A stretch of DNA of 64,000 nucleotides from Methylocaldum sp. 14B (GTDB lineage: Bacteria > Pseudomonadota > Gammaproteobacteria > Methylococcales > Methylococcaceae): assembly GCF_002005105.1 (NCBI RefSeq), contig NZ_MSCV01000020.1, positions 1-64,000 on the forward strand, given 5' to 3'. The notes under the pieces are model-generated. The model worked only from the letters and a program-made list of their open reading frames with translations. It was not told the origin of the DNA and searched no databases. The translations under genes and the position numbers were made by a program. Of this stretch, positions 18,318 to 27,868 are shown piece after piece. Position 1 is the first letter of the stretch. Each line of letters starts with the position of its first letter.

Positions 18318-18767
18318 TTATTGCTTGTAATAACCGACTCCACATACCTGGTCGTCCACCTTGGTCACGTAGCTCACTTTCGGAATCGACTGGGTGCCAG
18401 GAGCGCGCGGCCACACATAGGTCACTTCCTTGATCTTGCCTTCCTCCGCGATCTTGAACATTTCCGTGCCGAAGGGTTTGCCGTTCTGATCCTTCATCTC
18501 CTTGAGGTTCGTGCCGACTTCCGTTGGGTGGGCGGTAATGCGGCCATCCGGGCCGGCGCAGAACGGATAGAGGTCGCGATCCCGAAAACCGGCCTCGGCT
18601 TGGTTGAACTTGGCCAGAGCATCGGCCTTGTCCTTCTTGAGCTCGGCGACAGCCCTCTCCAGCATGGCACGGGCTTCCGCGGCAGTGCCATATTCCGCGG
18701 CGAAGGCGGCGCTCGATGCGATCGAACCACTGAACAATGCTACGTATCCTAGGTGCTTGAGTTTCAT
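18318..18767 (-). CDS. Exported single-cache-domain protein
   Basis: A 149-residue protein with a Sec signal peptide (cleavage near AFAAEYG) and a cache-type sensor domain: helix AEARAMLERAVAELKKDK, then FRDRDLYPFCAGPDGRITAHP and the TYVWPRAPGTQSIPKVSYVTKV end. It has the extracytoplasmic ligand-binding fold usually fused to chemoreceptors or kinases, but here it stands free in the periplasm. AAGGAGAGG precedes the start. The partner receptor is unknown. Confidence 0.85.
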   Translation of the reverse strand: MKLKHLGYVALFSGSIASSAAFAAEYGTAAEARAMLERAVAELKKDKADALAKFNQAEAGFRDRDLYPFCAGPDGRITAHPTEVGTNLKEMKDQNGKPFGTEMFKIAEEGKIKEVTYVWPRAPGTQSIPKVSYVTKVDDQVCGVGYYKQ

Positions 18768-19102
18768 AAGTCCTCTCCTTGAGTGGATAACGAAAAAGGC
18801 CTCTTGAGACTGATTGAAACGGCCGGTCACGTTTAGAGACCGATTGGTATGAGGGTTATCCCTGAGCGCATGCACCAGATCTTTGACCGGTTTACTCAAG
18901 AGGACGCACCGAGCCAAGCCGCCGAGATTGACCACCATCTCGTGAAACCAATCGATCCGAGGCTCTCACGCAAAGCGCGGGTAAAGCGGGCAGGACATTC
19001 CGTGCCCACCTTGCTCGGCTGGAACACGCGGGGTAGCGGCCACGGTATCCATCCGAACCTGTCTTGGGGGAACGGTCGTGGAGGATCCGCGGTGCGATCT
19101 GC
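18768..19102. other. Intergenic region, nothing recognised
   Basis: About 335 bases between the cache gene start and the end of the GNAT gene, both on the minus strand. It must hold the cache gene promoter. I see no reliable gene or repeat. Confidence 0.5.
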
Positions 19103-20236
19103 CTACCAGGGCTCCGGAGAGTTCACGTCCCAGGCATCCCCATCGGCATCGCCGAAGGTGAGATACCAGTTGCCAATGCTGGAGACGAAAGACCGCTCAA
19201 ACTGCTGCTCCCACTTGCAGGCCATAAACGGCTCCGGTGTGCGTGCCCGCAGGAAGCCGGTGCGCCTAAGCTGTCGGATGAACGGTGGGTAGGTGCACAT
19301 GATCTCCGCACAATCCACTCCGCTTCGCTTGAAATCCTGGAGGCACTGGTTCAGCAATCCCTCGAACGCTTCCGGCTCCCGAGGATCCGCGAGTATGTCG
19401 AGGATTTGGCCGCGGAGACGGTCTCCCGTTTTCGCTCGCTTGATCACGGCGTACCCGCAGAGGGTATCCTGGCTATTGAACGCAGCATACCGCCGGTAGT
19501 TACTGAACGGACGCTCGACGAATTTCCAGTTGAGATACCGGTGGTCCCGGACGACCATCAGTCCGAAGGCGGGAGACACCCTAGAGAAAAACTCATCGAA
19601 GCGCTCGTCGAAATGCATCATGGGGATGATGGCTATCCGCCGCGGTATTCTGGCGCGAAGGGCGAGTTCCCCCACCCGAAGCGCACTCCGGGCCAGCAAA
19701 GAGAGTGTGGTGCGGGAAATGCGCCCGCCGACCCGTTGCCGGATGAAGGGTGCCGGATCGAGTATCTTGAAGTAGGGATAAAAGTCCGGGACGGGAAGCC
19801 ATCCAGCCTTGAGGTAGAGGTGGCGATTGGGCTCGTTGAACCAGAGGGCACCGGCGAAATCGGTGGTCTGTTCGGCCACGCCACGAAGCAGGACCTTTCC
19901 GAGCCCCTTCCCTCGATACGCCTTTGCCAGCAGGTCGTCATGCGCCAGATATCCCGTCATCTGACGGCCTCTCAGAGAAAATCTGAGCGGCATGTGTCCG
20001 TGCATGCCGACGACCTGCCCGCCGTGAGTGAGGAGATAGTAGGGCGTACGCCCCTCCCGGAACGGATTCCTCTCGGTCAGCCATCGGAACAGGATCTGCC
20101 TCTTCTCGATGTGGTCTTCGTCGAAGCGTTCCCGCCACAGCCGGACAATGCTTTCCAGATGCATTTCCTGGGCGCCGCTGCCCAGATATGGTTTCACGGA
20201 CAGATCCACGCTGGCGAAATCTTGACTAACGGCCAT
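19103..20236 (-). CDS. GNAT-family N-acetyltransferase
   Basis: A 377-residue protein, longer than a single GNAT domain. The acetyl-CoA loop is visible as YRGKGLGKVLLRG near residue 110, after HDDLLAKA. The second half (VSPAFGLMVVRDHRYLNWKFVERP, then GYAVIKRAKTGDRLRGQILDILAD) looks like a second GNAT-like half, as in FemAB-like or two-domain acetyltransferases. AAGGAGAG lies just before the ATG at 20236. Substrate unknown; no operon partners. Confidence 0.75.
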   Translation of the reverse strand: MAVSQDFASVDLSVKPYLGSGAQEMHLESIVRLWRERFDEDHIEKRQILFRWLTERNPFREGRTPYYLLTHGGQVVGMHGHMPLRFSLRGRQMTGYLAHDDLLAKAYRGKGLGKVLLRGVAEQTTDFAGALWFNEPNRHLYLKAGWLPVPDFYPYFKILDPAPFIRQRVGGRISRTTLSLLARSALRVGELALRARIPRRIAIIPMMHFDERFDEFFSRVSPAFGLMVVRDHRYLNWKFVERPFSNYRRYAAFNSQDTLCGYAVIKRAKTGDRLRGQILDILADPREPEAFEGLLNQCLQDFKRSGVDCAEIMCTYPPFIRQLRRTGFLRARTPEPFMACKWEQQFERSFVSSIGNWYLTFGDADGDAWDVNSPEPW

Positions 20237-20908
20237 TTTGCTCTCCTTCCTGGATGAGAAATGGGAAATCCAATCGGCTTGGCCACCTATTCGGCCGATG
20301 ATGCGCGCGAGGCCATGTGCTTCCATTAAGCGCGATAGGTCTGGACTGACATTTAGAGCTAACCTTCGGCTTCACTTGAAACGGCAGACGCCGGGAGCAT
20401 GCGATTTATCCGCTCCTCGGTCTTCGTAGACGGCTAGGTCGAGAATGAAAGCGTCCTTGATCATCTGTCGCTCCCTGCCCAGAGCTCGGGCATCTAGTTG
20501 ATCGCGGTCGTCTTCACCTGCTCCGAACGCCTCGGTCCACGGCTCGAAACGCCAGCCGAAGCGAAACGATGCCTTTTCTTATCGGGTTAGGCGTCACGAT
20601 CTGGGCGGCGTCCTTTGCTTATCCATAGCGTCCTTTGGAACAAGTGTCGGCGGCCGGTCCCGCCGATCAGACCGACCCGTCAATCGAAGCGGGTGCTTGG
20701 TCGGAAAAGAACGAAGCCAGAACCCGAACGGCTAGCTGGGGCGGCGGTTCGGCCGGCCGGCTCGTCCTCCGGCGCGTGTCCCGTGGGAGCCCCATTAGAC
20801 CGAATCTGATTCAGCCACAAAATAAGTACAAATCCTTGTCTCTCTGATAAGCCTTCGTAACAGACCAAGAAATCCGGCCGGAACCGGGTTCTGGCCGTGG
20901 AGCGAGGC
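20237..20908. other. Intergenic region, nothing recognised
   Basis: About 670 bases upstream of the GNAT gene. Short open frames exist but have no ribosome site or recognisable product. No clear repeat or terminator seen. Confidence 0.45.
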
Positions 20909-21217
20909 TTATCGGTCGAACGTCTCCACGGTAATGCTGATTGCGGTAGTTGCGCCGAGCAACCAAATGGAATCCGTCATCTCGCCATGCTCACGAATCA
21001 CCACGTCAATCGCGCTATCCAACTGCGCTTGGGTATCGCAGGCCCCGAGCGAGATGCCTTTCTCGAAATACCTGACGCCATGATGATCGGCCACGGGTTC
21101 GAGCCAGTAATAGCCGGGGCCTTCGAATTGCGCGTGCAATGGCGCCCTATAGCAGCCGGCGTCATACCAGATACCGCCGACCCTGGCTCCATCGGTTCTG
21201 ACCGTAATGGTGTTCAT
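20909..21217 (-). CDS. Small conserved-looking protein of unknown function
   Basis: A 102-residue protein with a good ribosome site (AAGGAG, 8 bases before ATG). It begins TITVRTDGARVGGIWYDAG and contains PGYYWLEPVADHHGVRYFEKG. It has no signal peptide and no clear membrane helix; the C-terminal LLGATTAISITVETF is only mildly hydrophobic. I do not recognise the family. The first residues resemble a 25-residue peptide encoded at 24064-24141, suggesting a small local family. Confidence 0.6.
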   Translation of the reverse strand: MNTITVRTDGARVGGIWYDAGCYRAPLHAQFEGPGYYWLEPVADHHGVRYFEKGISLGACDTQAQLDSAIDVVIREHGEMTDSIWLLGATTAISITVETFDR

Positions 21218-21619
21218 GACATTTACTCCTTATGAATTGGTGGACCGCTTTTCTGAGTCCGATTGATTTTTGACAAGCGCTCTTACCGAACGTTGGGTGC
21301 TTTTTCCAAAGCCATTCGGGTGAGAGTACAGATAAGTATCCGATAGGCGCAGCTCCGATTCGGCTGGGTGAAATCCGATCACGCGGGCTGCCGGCTATCC
21401 CGCCCAAGGTTTGCTCTGGAAACATTCCGGCAATGGCCGTTCGTGAAGTTCAATTTTTTGAGTCCAATCCCCGGCGATCAGTGCAACCGTGGCCTTGAAA
21501 CGAGTCTAAGGAGAACTTTTCAGTCCGCCGCCGCCTGGGGGAAGAACGGTACCCGTTGGGTGCGGCGGAAGTGGCTGGGATGCCCATGACGTTACTTAAG
21601 AGGAGACGGGGATCCCAGA
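21218..21619. other. Divergent intergenic region
   Basis: About 400 bases between the small minus-strand gene and the PAS kinase. It should hold both promoters. No gene, repeat or hairpin recognised. Confidence 0.45.
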
Positions 21620-23641
21620 ATGACCACCATCAAAGACTTATCGGATGCCAAGCTTCTTCATAGCCTGGCAGCGTGCCGGGACTGCAGCGACGTCCAGCGG
21701 CTTCGAAACGAGCTGACGCGGACGATCCGTGAACTCCAGGCACAGGTGCGGGAATTGGAGGCCCAGAACCGCGAACTTCAGGAGGCCCAGCGGGCCCTTA
21801 AACGGTCCCGCAACCGCTATGCCGAGCTCTATGACGGGGCGCCGATCGGCTATGTGAGCCTGAACTCTGAGGGGGTGATCCGAGACATCAATATGGCCGG
21901 GGCGACAATGCTCGGCCGGAAGCGCACGCATCTGGTGGGCTCTCCCTTGCGCCGCTACGTGGCTCCCGAAGACCAATCCACACTTCTAACGCATCTCAAA
22001 GGCTGTCTGCAGCAGGACCAAGCCGTGGCGGAGCTGACCCTTCTAACATCAACGGGAGACCGCCTCGCCGTCCAGCTCGCCAGCCGGAAAACCTTCACCC
22101 ATGACGCGGAGGAGGTCCGGTATTTGACGGCTCTCACCGACCTTACCGAGCGGATGCGCACAGATGCCTTGCAGCGCCAATGGGCGGCCATCGTGGAGTC
22201 TTCCGACGATGCCATACTCGGCAAGACCCTGGATGGAGTCATCACCGGCTGGAATGCCGGCGCGGAGCGGCTGTTCGGCTACGCCGCGGACGAAGCCATC
22301 GGCCGCCCCATCAGCTTCATCATTCCGCCCGAACGGCAGGCGGAAGATCTGGAGATTCTCATGAAAATCGGCCAGGGCCAGCGGGTTGATCACTATGAGA
22401 CCGAGCGTCTCGGCAAGGACGGCCGAAGGATCGCCATCTCGCTCACCGTCTCGCCGCTGCAAGACGAACAGGGCCGAATCATGGGCGCGTCCACGATTGC
22501 CCGCGACATCACCGCGCGCAAAGCGGCCGAGCAGCAGCTCAAGGAGCGGGATGCCTTCGCCAAGAAGGTCCTGATGTCCTCTCTGAACGGCCTCTACATC
22601 TACGATGTGAAAGCCGGGCGGGATGTCTTCATCAATGCCCAGTGCACCGAGCTGACGGGCTATACCCTCGAGGACCTCCAGAGCCTGAGCGGGAAGGACT
22701 TTTTCAATCTGTTTCACCCTGACGACCAAGGCCGCATCATCGCCCATTTCAAGGCCTTGCTCGACACGGCCAATGGCGAAACACTGGAAATCGAGTACCG
22801 GATCAGAACCGCTGACGGCCGTTGGATCTGGTGCATTTCGCGAGATGGGGTGTTCGCCCGCGAGGCCGACGGATCGGTCCTGCAGATCATCGGCACCTTC
22901 CTGGACATCACCGAGCGCAAGCGAGCCGAAGAACTGCGCCTGGAATACGACCGCCGCAAGGATGAATTTCTGGCGATGCTGGGGCATGAGCTCCGCAATC
23001 CCTTGATGCCGATCCGGAATGCCGTCCACATCCAGCGCAAATTCGGCGCGTCGGAGCCCAGGTTGATCTGGGCCTGTGAGGTGATCGACCGTCAAGTCAC
23101 CCAGTTGATCCGGCTGGTGGACGATCTCTTGGATGTGTCGCGGATCGTCCAAGGCAAGCTGGCACTGAAAAAAACGCTGGTGGAACTCGCCGCCGTGATC
23201 GCCCAAGCCGTCGAAACCGCGCGGCCCTTCGTCGAGGCGCGGCGCCACGCCCTCACCATTTTCATCCCGGAAGACCCGATTCAGGTGGAGGGGGACAGCG
23301 TGCGCCTGGTTCAGGTCGTGTCGAACCTGCTCAACAACGCAGCAAAGTACACCTCGGAAGGCGGTCGGATCTGGCTGAGCCTAACTCGGGAGAACGGCGA
23401 GGCGGTCGTTTCGGTTCGGGATACGGGCGAAGGCATACCCGGCAAGTTGTTACCTCACCTCTTTACGCCCTTCACCCAGGCCGAGCGCACCCTGGACCGC
23501 GCTCAAGGCGGGTTGGGGCTCGGTCTGACCATCGTCAAGCGCATCGTAGAACTGCACGGCGGGTGGGTCGAAGCCGAAAGCGGAGGCTCCGGCCGAGGGA
23601 GTGAATTCATCGTGCGACTGCCCCTTTACCCCGATGTTTAG
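21620..23641 (+). CDS. Cytoplasmic multi-PAS hybrid-less sensor histidine kinase
   Basis: A 673-residue kinase without membrane segments. A coiled coil (about 25-65, LRNELTRTIRELQAQVRELEAQ region) leads into three PAS domains at about 65-180, 185-300 (SSDDAILGKTLDGVITGWN) and 315-430 (GLYIYDVKAGRDVFINAQC). The HisKA box is LGHELRNPLMPI, with its phospho-acceptor His near residue 455. The ATPase part has the N box (NLLNNAAKY), G1 (DTGEGIPG) and G2 (GGLGLGLTIV). No response regulator is adjacent, so it is an orphan; a soluble redox, light or ligand sensor is likely. Confidence 0.92.
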   Translation: MTTIKDLSDAKLLHSLAACRDCSDVQRLRNELTRTIRELQAQVRELEAQNRELQEAQRALKRSRNRYAELYDGAPIGYVSLNSEGVIRDINMAGATMLGRKRTHLVGSPLRRYVAPEDQSTLLTHLKGCLQQDQAVAELTLLTSTGDRLAVQLASRKTFTHDAEEVRYLTALTDLTERMRTDALQRQWAAIVESSDDAILGKTLDGVITGWNAGAERLFGYAADEAIGRPISFIIPPERQAEDLEILMKIGQGQRVDHYETERLGKDGRRIAISLTVSPLQDEQGRIMGASTIARDITARKAAEQQLKERDAFAKKVLMSSLNGLYIYDVKAGRDVFINAQCTELTGYTLEDLQSLSGKDFFNLFHPDDQGRIIAHFKALLDTANGETLEIEYRIRTADGRWIWCISRDGVFAREADGSVLQIIGTFLDITERKRAEELRLEYDRRKDEFLAMLGHELRNPLMPIRNAVHIQRKFGASEPRLIWACEVIDRQVTQLIRLVDDLLDVSRIVQGKLALKKTLVELAAVIAQAVETARPFVEARRHALTIFIPEDPIQVEGDSVRLVQVVSNLLNNAAKYTSEGGRIWLSLTRENGEAVVSVRDTGEGIPGKLLPHLFTPFTQAERTLDRAQGGLGLGLTIVKRIVELHGGWVEAESGGSGRGSEFIVRLPLYPDV

Positions 23642-23824
23642 AGAAAGACAGACGCATGGCACCGTTCCGTATTGAATCCGCAGTTTGAAACCTCAGGCAG
23701 AGGTTCGGTAATCCCGACTTTTCATGCCTGCCGATCAAGTGATGGAAAATCCGGCCGTAGCCCGACCATAGGTCTTGCAGCTCGGGCTTGCCTTCGAGCC
23801 GACACTCGTTATGGATTGGCGCGA

Positions 23825-24007
23825 TCAGTCGATGGAAGCCACACCGTCGTGTAGCGCCAGGCATGCGCTGCAACCGCAGTCCTCGCCATCGCAGGGATCG
23901 GTACACTCCGCCGTGCACGTACAGGCGTGCGGCTGGGTCATGTACTTGGCTTGATACAAGCCGTTGGGCGGGTATCGCTTTTTCCCTTCGTCGGTCGGAC
24001 CGTTCAT
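23825..24007 (-). CDS. 60-residue Cys-rich small protein, possibly metal-binding
   Basis: A 60-residue protein with GGAGGAGG immediately before ATG. The middle and end carry seven cysteines in 25 residues (ACTCTAECTDPC then EDCGCSAC). The N-terminal half (KKRYPPNGLYQAKYMTQP) is basic. The C-x-C and C-x-x-C spacing resembles bacterial metallothioneins, but I cannot match it to a named family, so metal binding is inference. It lies in a repeat-rich stretch. Confidence 0.5.
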   Translation of the reverse strand: MNGPTDEGKKRYPPNGLYQAKYMTQPHACTCTAECTDPCDGEDCGCSACLALHDGVASID

Positions 24008-24063
24008 GCCTCCTCCACAGTCTCCACAAAGGTCGATAACTTAGGCCCAGCGGGGTTTTCTGA

Positions 24064-24141
24064 CTATCCGTAAGGTTCCATACCGAGAGTCGTTCGCTCG
24101 GCAACCGCCATGCCTTTGGTCTTGACTGTTATGGCAGTCAT
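24064..24141 (-). CDS. 25-residue peptide, possible relic or small peptide
   Basis: A short frame, MTAITVKTKGMAVAERTTLG plus five residues, with GGAGCAGGTG directly before the ATG. Its start resembles the 102-residue protein at 20909 (MNTITVRTDGARVG). It may be a real small peptide or the surviving 5' end of a decayed copy. The MITE remnant at 24199 lies just upstream. Confidence 0.35.
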   Translation of the reverse strand: MTAITVKTKGMAVAERTTLGMEPYG

Positions 24142-24198
24142 CACCTGCTCCGTTTGCTTAAACTCGGGAGAGATCGATACTGATGCAGCGTTCGACCC

Positions 24199-24266
24199 TA
24201 GAGCATTTTCCGATTCGGTGTCAGAGCGCCCGACACAGGTAGGTCGGCAATCCCTTGCCGACCTAC
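24199..24266. repeat. Truncated copy of the TA-flanked MITE, with GTAG hairpin
   Basis: Starts TA|GAGCATTTTCCGATTCGGTGTCAG, the same end as the complete elements at 35129 and 61453, and runs into GTAGGTCGGCAATCCCTTGC and its palindromic partner. The other end of the element is missing. Confidence 0.7.
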
Positions 24267-24451
24267 CGGCGCCGGAAAGCGGGCTTGGCCGAGAGAGGGA
24301 GAACATTGAGAGCGTCCCCCGATGGGATCGGCCAAACTCGGTGAATGCAAGTTGGAGGCTTAGATCTGTTGCCGGATGGGTTTATGGCCTGCGGGAGCCG
24401 GTTTCAATCAACTCCTATTCCAGATCGCTTTCGATCAGAAATTCGTGTTTT

Positions 24452-24670
24452 GTAGGGTGGGTTAGGCGCCCATCAGCACTGACCGACCGACGGTCACTGC
24501 ACTTCGCGTGCGCCGTAACCCACCGAGCGACTTCCAATCGGTGGGTTACGCGGAGCCTGTCCCGAGCCCTTCGACGATGCTCAGGACAGGCTTGTCGAAG
24601 GGCCTGTCCCGAGCGGAGACTAGGGGCTAACCCACCATCGATGGGTTTCGCTTCGCTCTACCCATCCTAC
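24452..24670. repeat. Composite nested repeat (GTAGGGTGGGTTAG family with inner hairpin)
   Basis: Outer ends are GTAGGGTGGGTTAG and its complement near CTACCCATCCTAC, with TAACCCACC arms inside. Nested within is the GAGCCTGTCC...CTTCGAC hairpin seen in the element at 13526. This is a repeat inserted in a repeat. No coding role. Confidence 0.7.
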
Positions 24671-24846
24671 GATGAATATTCACTCGAATGCCGAATGGAA
24701 TTACATGCGAACGGAAACCGCTCTAATTCCGGTGCGGCTTCACCCGTGTTTGAATAAGCTGGGGTGCTGCCTATGGTGGGTTGTGAACCGGTGGATCTCC
24801 GCTAAGCTGAAGATTAACCTCGATGTCAGTCCAGACCTGCGGGGAT

Positions 24847-24870
24847 ACCCGGCTCCGGCCGGGTTTTTTT
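24847..24870 (+). terminator. Rho-independent terminator without an assigned gene
   Basis: Stem ACCCGGC (24847-24853), loop TCCG, stem GCCGGGT (24858-24864), then a run of T. It faces the plus strand, yet no plus-strand protein gene precedes it within 1.2 kb, which suggests a non-coding transcript from about 24680 onward. Confidence 0.65.
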
Positions 24871-25006
24871 ATGGATTTCGGAGATGAATCGTCCCATGAA
24901 TCAAAGCAAACGGGGATGGAACCGGGGCAACATCCTTGTGCGCCCGGCTGGCTTTAGAACTGTGCCGAAGTCAGCCCGAGCCGTCCGATTTTTGGGCCGC
25001 CTGCAG

Positions 25007-25759
25007 CTATGGAATCGTCTTCGGTCCCCGGGTTGCGGCGGCCGCCTGCCAATCCTCGCGATGGATGGTTGCCGACAACCAGCGGTGGACCAGTCCGGCG
25101 AGAACGGCTCCGATCAGGGGGGCGACCCAAAAGAGCCAGAGCTGGACTAGCGCCCAATCGCCCACGAACAACGCGGGGCCGGTGCTTCGGGCCGGATTCA
25201 CCGAAGTGTTGGTCACCGGAATGCTCACCAGGTGAATCAGGGTGAGGCCCAAGCCGATGGCCAGCGGCGCGAACCCTTGAGGAGCGCGCGAGTCGGTGAC
25301 GCCCAGTATGATCATGAGGAACATGAAGGTCATCACGACTTCCGTTAAAAAGCCCGCGCCCATGGAATATTCTCCGGGCGAATGTTCGCCGTAACCGTTG
25401 GCGGCGAATCCCGCGGCGACATCGAATCCGGCCTTTCCGCTCGCGATCAGATACAACACGCCGGCGCCGAGGATCGCGCCGAAAACCTGAGATGCAATGT
25501 ACGGTGCTAGGTCGGACCCCGGTATGCGGCCTCCGGCCCAAAGACCGACGGAAACCGCCGGATTGAAATGGCCGCCGGAAATATGGCCCACGGCATAGGC
25601 CATGGTCAGCACGGTCAAACCGAATGCCAGGGATACGCCGAGCAATCCGATTCCGACATTCGGGAAGGCGGCGGCAAGAACGGCGCTGCCGCAGCCGCCG
25701 AAAACCAGCCAGAACGTTCCGATAAACTCCGCTGTACAACGTCGATAAATCGACCACAT
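25007..25759 (-). CDS. aqpZ: Aquaporin (AqpZ-type MIP channel)
   Basis: A 250-residue MIP-family channel. Both NPA boxes are present: [10 protein letters not shown] near residue 62 and NTSVNPARS near 185, with six membrane helices around them. The second NPA is followed by Arg, the usual selectivity residue. These features and the length point to the water-selective AqpZ type rather than a glycerol facilitator. GGAGGG stands 7 bases before the ATG at 25759. It is a single gene. Confidence 0.93.
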   Translation of the reverse strand: MWSIYRRCTAEFIGTFWLVFGGCGSAVLAAAFPNVGIGLLGVSLAFGLTVLTMAYAVGHISGGHFNPAVSVGLWAGGRIPGSDLAPYIASQVFGAILGAGVLYLIASGKAGFDVAAGFAANGYGEHSPGEYSMGAGFLTEVVMTFMFLMIILGVTDSRAPQGFAPLAIGLGLTLIHLVSIPVTNTSVNPARSTGPALFVGDWALVQLWLFWVAPLIGAVLAGLVHRWLSATIHREDWQAAAATRGPKTIP

Positions 25760-25950
25760 GATCAGTCCCTCCAAGGTTTTTTTTCAAAACGAGCCGATTT
25801 CCGTTCCCGCCTCGAAAGCGGGGCGAGCGGTTACCTTTTTAGATCGCGGTTCGACCGCTAACTCACAGCATCCGACGAAAAATTTTCAGCGTCAATGTGA
25901 TACCGTAGTTCCGGACAAAAAGTTCACCACGGCTATCAAGGGACGGTGGA

Positions 25951-27135
25951 ATGGATCGACAGGAACCGGATCACGGCATTACACATTTGTTCGTGGGCAA
26001 GGACCCGTTCTTTCGCCTGCAACGGGCGATCGGGCTGGCACCGTCCCGTGATTTGGGCGTAAAGCGGCGCGCCTTGTTCTTCGCGCTGTTGTGCTGGGTG
26101 CCCATCGTCGTCCCGGCCTCGCTCGCCGGTCGGGCATTCGGCGGCGAAATCTCGGAACCCTTGCTCCTTCACTTCGCCATTCATTCTCGTTGCCTGATCG
26201 CGATACCGCTCTTCATCATCGGCGAGAGCGCCCTTTTGCGCCTCGAATCGCTGATTCGCCATTTTGTCGTCTCGGGGCTGGTCGGCGAATCTTCGATGCC
26301 GAAGTTCCGCGCGGCTTTGAATACCACCGACCGCTTGCTGAATTCCTGGTGGATTTTCGCGATCCTCGTCAGCCTCGTGACAGCGAACGTGATTTTTGCC
26401 GTGCAGCAGTTCGAGCGGCTGCACGAGGCATCCTGGGCCATCGACCGGGATACCGACCCGGTCGGGCTCATCTTCGCGGGGTGGTGGTATCTCCTCGTGC
26501 TGCGCCCGATTTTCAGCTTCCTGATAGGGTTGTGGGTATGGCGCGTCGTGGTATTCGGGATTCTGTTGCTACGCGTTTCCAAGCTGGACCTCGAACTCGT
26601 TCCGGTTCATCCGGACCGGGCCGGCGGCCTGGGTTTTCTCGGCATGGCCCCGCAGGTGTTTATTCCGTTCATATTGGGCGTATCCATGGTGCTGGCCTCG
26701 CACTTCGCGCACAGCGTTCTTTACCACGGTGCGCGCGTCGAGTCCTTGAGGATGCCCATGGCGCTTTATGTGATGCTCGCACTGTCTCTGTGTTTAGGCC
26801 CGCTGCTGGTGCTCATCGGCAAGTTGAAACGCCTGCGGCGCAAGGCCCTGCTCGATTACGGCGCCTTGGCGGGACAGCACGGGAGACTGGTCGACCGCCG
26901 CTGGATCCGAGGAGAAACGGTTCGCGACGACGCTCTGCTCAATGCTCCGGAACTCGGTCCCGTGGCGGACGTGCGTTCCATGCACGAAGCCGTGAGTGCC
27001 GTTCGCATGGTGCCCATCGGCCGGCAAACCGTCATCACTCTGTTTGCGGCGGCGGCCTTGCCGATGGTGCCGGTGCTGGCCATCGAAATTCCCGTTATCG
27101 ATCTCTTGAAAATGTTGGCGGGATATTTGTTTTGA
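25951..27135 (+). CDS. Hypothetical multi-pass membrane protein
   Basis: A 394-residue protein. Hydrophobic spans lie near 42-60, 78-98, 130-152, 175-205, 230-255, 265-290 and 365-390. The middle has RVSKLDLELVPVHPDRAGGLGFLG, a segment seen in a group of uncharacterised proteobacterial membrane proteins. There is no transporter or enzyme signature I can name. It is convergent with the next gene (5 bases apart). Confidence 0.7.
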   Translation: MDRQEPDHGITHLFVGKDPFFRLQRAIGLAPSRDLGVKRRALFFALLCWVPIVVPASLAGRAFGGEISEPLLLHFAIHSRCLIAIPLFIIGESALLRLESLIRHFVVSGLVGESSMPKFRAALNTTDRLLNSWWIFAILVSLVTANVIFAVQQFERLHEASWAIDRDTDPVGLIFAGWWYLLVLRPIFSFLIGLWVWRVVVFGILLLRVSKLDLELVPVHPDRAGGLGFLGMAPQVFIPFILGVSMVLASHFAHSVLYHGARVESLRMPMALYVMLALSLCLGPLLVLIGKLKRLRRKALLDYGALAGQHGRLVDRRWIRGETVRDDALLNAPELGPVADVRSMHEAVSAVRMVPIGRQTVITLFAAAALPMVPVLAIEIPVIDLLKMLAGYLF

Positions 27136-27140
27136 GCCGG

Positions 27141-27425
27141 TCAAGGCGCGGTCGGGGCTGGTTGCTGGCGCCCCTGCTGATAACCCTGGCGGTAGGCACG
27201 CTCCTCGGCCTGTTTGTGCTGGTCGTACAGATAGCTGCCCACCAGTCCTGTGCCCGCGCCGATCGCCGCGCCCAGGCCCGCATTCCCGGCAATGGCGCCG
27301 ATTGCCGCGCCTGCCGCCGCGGAACCGGTAGTGCCGCTCAACATCCGCTGCTCGCTGGGAGACATGCCGGCGCACCCCGATAACAAGGCTGCGCCCAAAA
27401 GACTCAAGAAAATTCGCGATTTCAT
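27141..27425 (-). CDS. Glycine-zipper outer-membrane lipoprotein
   Basis: A 94-residue lipoprotein with lipobox LLSGC (Cys 16). A glycine zipper (AAAGAAIGAIAGNAGLGAAIGAGTGLVG) lies at about 30-58, then a basic, Gln-rich tail (QGYQQGRQQPAP). It follows the next gene by 23 bases on the same strand and is likely co-transcribed. Similar small proteins help outer-membrane stability; the specific role is unknown. Confidence 0.75.
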   Translation of the reverse strand: MKSRIFLSLLGAALLSGCAGMSPSEQRMLSGTTGSAAAGAAIGAIAGNAGLGAAIGAGTGLVGSYLYDQHKQAEERAYRQGYQQGRQQPAPTAP

Positions 27426-27448
27426 CGCGGCCCTCGCTTGTCTGTGGA

Positions 27449-27868
27449 TCAATCGGTCATGCCGGATCGAGCCGTTTTTTTACACGGCCATTTTTGGGTC
27501 ATGAATCGGAACATCACATCCACCGGGCGCTCGTTGTTGTATTCCGGGTGAGCTTGCGCCCAGGAGACGAATTCCGCGATCGCCTGCTGCCGGGTCGGCT
27601 TCGGATCGGGAGGGCACACCAAGGGTTGGCTGTCGGGCCCGGAGTGCATGGACTCGTGATAGTGGTAGGCGCCAACCAGATAACCGGTACAAAAGTGCAC
27701 GGCGGCAACGTTCAGCGGATCGTCCCGGGGCGTGGTGCAAAGGTCGATCAGATCCTGGACGTTACGGACCAGGAAGTCCTCTTCCTCGGTGGCGGCCGAG
27801 GCATTCTGCAACTGGATCAGGGTTGCCAACAGCACCATTCCGGTGCTCACCAATCGCTTGAATCGCAT
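27449..27868 (-). CDS. Exported Rap1a/Tai-domain protein
   Basis: A 139-residue exported protein with AAGGAGG before its start and a Sec signal (cleavage near ASAA). It matches the Rap1a/Tai immunity fold: LIDLCTTPRDDPLNVAAVHFCTGYLVGAYHYH and the CPPDP and AIAEFVSWAQAHPEY segments. Rap1a proteins protect against type VI peptidoglycan amidases, but many members of the domain family have no such role and no toxin gene is adjacent here. The four cysteines probably form two disulphides. Confidence 0.75.
   Translation of the reverse strand: MRFKRLVSTGMVLLATLIQLQNASAATEEEDFLVRNVQDLIDLCTTPRDDPLNVAAVHFCTGYLVGAYHYHESMHSGPDSQPLVCPPDPKPTRQQAIAEFVSWAQAHPEYNNERPVDVMFRFMTQKWPCKKTARSGMTD

Noticed and set aside
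26091-27383. 430-codon frame overlapping the membrane-protein gene
   Set aside because: It is the shadow of the membrane-protein gene in another frame, Arg/Pro-rich, and runs across the convergent gene.
27449-27868. Type VI secretion immunity protein
   Set aside because: The Rap1a-like domain alone is not enough; there is no effector or type VI gene nearby.
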